6,142 nt of DNA from Chitinophagales bacterium (GTDB lineage Bacteria > Bacteroidota > Bacteroidia > Chitinophagales > UBA2359), in assembly GCA_020631035.1 (NCBI GenBank), contig JAHDIA010000115.1, positions 5,808-11,949 of the forward strand, read 5' to 3'. Below the pieces are notes generated by a model. That model searched no databases. It saw only the letters and a list, made by a program, of their open reading frames with translations, and was not told where the DNA came from. Every line of letters starts with the position of its first letter. Position 1 is the stretch's first letter. Shown here in pieces: positions 5,901 through 6,142 of this stretch. The position numbers and the translations under genes are program-made.

Positions 5901-6142
5901 ACTCATTCGATGCAGCAAACTGCGCTATCCTCAATACTCCACCCAATGTGGACGATGGATGCCCTTTAACAACAGATAGCTTTGATGCGGCGAATTGTGC
6001 AATCGTAAATACTCCGCCTTCTTGTGATGATGGCAATCCCAATACTACTGATTCTTTTAATGCAGTCAGTTGCCAATGTCTCAATATTGACAATTGTATG
6101 TATGGTTGTATAGATCCTAATGCTTGTAATTATGATCCTGCT
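2912..6142 (+). CDS. Secreted pappalysin/cytophagalysin-like (M43) zinc metalloprotease with tandem Cys-rich repeats (3' end outside window)
   Basis: An uninterrupted frame of 1077 codons runs off the right edge. The ATG at 2912 gives a good signal peptide (MKRLIYLLTLLCVSQIIFA, likely cut before Gln20). Residues 20-69 form a basic, charged segment, probably a short propeptide. The catalytic domain spans about 75-365. It carries the metzincin zinc site HEAGHYFGLFH (269-279, ligands His269, His273, His279; base Glu270), the M43 motif DQVNDTPNM and a Met-turn NIMAY around Met343. Then follow a beta-rich region (about 370-490), Cys-rich repeats at 495-519 and 520-544, a PPC-like beta-sandwich (about 585-730; WYTFTP, DTQILIYE, TYYLIVDEY), a third Cys-rich repeat (738-762), twelve 25-residue repeats (764-1063) and the start of a further NYDP repeat. 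M43B enzymes are typically secreted endopeptidases; the substrate here is unknown. A T9SS sorting domain is expected beyond the window. No Lys or Arg occurs after Lys69. Confidence 0.93.
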   Translation, partial: MKRLIYLLTLLCVSQIIFAQTQEELGIESCIAPCPSTKQWHEAKMENNPEYKKHVFKMEAIREEMLLQKSPDCSNGPLLVPVAIHFNSGADMPTTAAEQACAVQMTQEVIEQLNLDFAGLDPDAANFDANFSSCFGTTVGDACVQFCIATQNHPAGWGLNNGDLAITFGQADFNYPTQFGLPGGTPTNPDWAGYFNIYVEPGLADANGGVLGIANGIPGQLNGDGVMINACQFGASGVTGTSCTGWNNTSTCGTVVGNTNTTEGETISHEAGHYFGLFHIWGDDIGCVFNPGSTTECGGSDQVNDTPNMSCSYSGYLGCSSGHTSCADLPSTCGSEDMYMNIMAYAQDPCSYMFTSGQADVLYSTVAGFGFTNMPPPQCEPPVCATTATSLFSDMDETCFQAGTYTLPNTYPGLVIDETSGATYTWSTGGYLGAGGTALASNSYSLTNPATCTPEDVVFYLNVGCSIDPVVQIDGGTFTLTVYPDTQNGCPDVSGCTDPTACNYDAMAICDNGMCQFPDGCTDPTACNYNPAATCDDGSCQPAGSPTCPPINNVCTSATDISSAFSACPNTFESLGPYDNTNATSEPSDLTYTNYAGSETDAAGNCCLCELDNGEATTTELHNTTWYTFTPTLSGTYDIEAIAQSSSNGCGATYGNSEDTQILIYESADGSCNSLSFLGCNEDGPSAAGTNYPAGGTFTFTAGTTYYLIVDEYYFNGLEFGSFCLEVTLQGTCPMNTGCTNPCASNYDPTAITDDGSCILPNCDDGCALTTDSIDPATCLCVNTPPNVDDGCALTTDSFDAVNCVIINTPPNVDDGCALTTDSFDAANCAIVNDPPNVDDGCALTTDSFDAANCAIVNTPPNVDDGCALTTDSFDAANCAILNTPPSCDDGCALTVDSFDGANCQCINTEPNPDDGCALTTDSFDATNCVIINTPPSVDDGCPLTTDSFDAANCAILNDPPNVDDGCALTTDSFNPINCSIINTPPNVDDGCPLTTDSFDAANCAILNTPPNVDDGCPLTTDSFDAANCAIVNTPPSCDDGNPNTTDSFNAVSCQCLNIDNCMYGCIDPNACNYDPA
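4394..4531 (+). repeat. Two tandem Cys-rich NYDA/NYNP repeats in the metalloprotease
   Basis: Two adjacent units start GCTDPTACNY at residues 495 and 520, exactly 25 residues (75 bp) apart. The first ends DNGMC, the second DDGSC. Each carries four to five Cys, suggesting small disulfide-bonded modules. They separate the beta-rich region after the catalytic domain from the PPC-like domain, so they probably act as rigid spacers; that role is inferred. Confidence 0.75.
4766..5101 (+). other. PPC-like beta-sandwich domain (coding segment)
   Basis: Residues about 619-730 read HNTTWYTFTPTLSGTYDIE, then DTQILIYES with a DGSC turn and LGCNEDG, then FTFTAGTTYYLIVDEY and SFCLEVTL. This order of an aromatic 'W-Y-F-P' strand, a 'D-T-x-I-x-I-Y' strand and a 'G-T-x-Y-Y-L-x-V-D' strand is that of bacterial pre-peptidase C-terminal (PPC)-like domains, which are common after the catalytic domain of secreted proteases. 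Boundaries are approximate; I judged this by pattern, not by a profile search. Confidence 0.55.
5123..5197 (+). repeat. Third Cys-rich NYDP repeat, abutting the 25-residue array
   Basis: One 25-residue unit (738-762) reads GCTNPCASNYDP and ends DDGSCILPN. One Cys codon (5198-5200) separates it from the first DDG unit at 5201. It differs from the other copies in having Cys at the position of Thr/Leu before Ala and Ser in place of the usual Cys before NY, as if the cysteine had shifted by two residues. Confidence 0.7.
5201..6100 (+). repeat. Twelve tandem 75-bp (25-residue) DDG-type repeats
   Basis: Units begin with GAT/GAC-GAT/GAC at 5201, 5276, 5351, 5426, 5501, 5576, 5651, 5726, 5801, 5876, 5951 and 6026, every step exactly 75 bp with no indel. 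The consensus is DDGCALTTDSFDAANCAIVN followed by TPPNV. The last unit (DDGNPNTTDSFNAVSCQCLN) is closest to the usual Bacteroidota form of this motif. Most units keep two Cys (positions 4 and 16). Units 1, 6 and 12 also have Cys at position 18 (CxC), and units 5 and 11 end in PPSC. Synonymous positions differ widely between most units, so the array is old and held by selection on the protein; units 3 and 4 share about 32 identical bases and look more recent. Likely a stalk or spacer (inference). Confidence 0.92.
6104..6142 (+). repeat. Start of a fourth Cys-rich NYDP repeat in the metalloprotease, cut by the window edge
   Basis: The last 13 residues, GCIDPNACNYDPA (1065-1077), restart the Cys-rich repeat family one residue after the twelfth DDG unit. 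The DDG array is therefore flanked on both sides by NYDP-type units, and the protein continues beyond the window. Confidence 0.75.

Noticed and set aside
5149..6093. Two antisense open frames of 471 bases each (5149-5619 and 5623-6093) encoding repetitive 'ASKESVVKAQPSST' proteins
   Set aside because: They lie in one frame broken by a single stop (5623-5625) and are the complement of the 75-bp repeat array. A period divisible by three copies any open antisense frame along the whole array. The first uses a TTG start inside a repeat unit and neither has its own signals.
5201..6100. CRISPR array, because of regular spacing
   Set aside because: The 75-bp units are homologous along their full length, with no unique spacers, and they are translated in frame as protein repeats.

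Overview
The window looks like chromosomal DNA from a member of the Bacteroidota, possibly Saprospiria or Cytophagia, though the rank below phylum is a guess. The main evidence is a type IX secretion system (T9SS) C-terminal sorting domain on the first gene. It is supported by Cys-rich 'GCTDPxAxNYNPxAxxDDGSC' and 'DDGxxxTTDSFDxxxCxC' repeats typical of large secreted proteins in that phylum, by a cytophagalysin-type (M43) metalloprotease, by moderately low GC, and by the absence of strong Shine-Dalgarno sites.

Layout: (1) 1-1056, plus strand: the 3' end of a large secreted protein with two Cys-rich repeats, a fibronectin/Ig-like module and a T9SS sorting domain. (2) 1057-1114: a short convergent gap holding a hairpin terminator. 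(3) 1115-2167, minus strand: a complete HtrA/DegP-family serine protease with one PDZ domain and no signal peptide. (4) 2168-2911: a 744-base divergent intergenic region. It contains a perfect inverted repeat, a GC-rich island of about 300 bases with no convincing gene, and a very AT-rich leader. (5) 2912-6142, plus strand: the 5' part (1077 codons, running off the window) of a giant secreted M43 metalloprotease. Its order is signal peptide, short basic pro-segment, HExxHxxGxxH catalytic domain, beta-rich region, two Cys-rich repeats, a PPC-like beta-sandwich, another Cys-rich repeat, twelve tandem 25-residue repeats in perfect 75-bp register, and the start of another Cys-rich repeat.

The two outer genes share repeat families and probably the same export route, so both are inferred to act at or outside the cell surface. 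The HtrA-type protease between them lies on the opposite strand and is not in an operon with either. A functional link is not shown.

The most striking observation is compositional. In the metalloprotease all nine Lys/Arg residues lie in the first 69 residues (signal peptide plus pro-segment). The following 1008 residues visible here contain no lysine and no arginine at all. The repeat array alone also lacks histidine and carries about 50 Asp/Glu in 300 residues. The body of the first gene shows a milder version of the same bias. This suggests a mature secreted enzyme selected to be invisible to Lys/Arg-specific proteases, or extremely acidic for some other surface-related reason.
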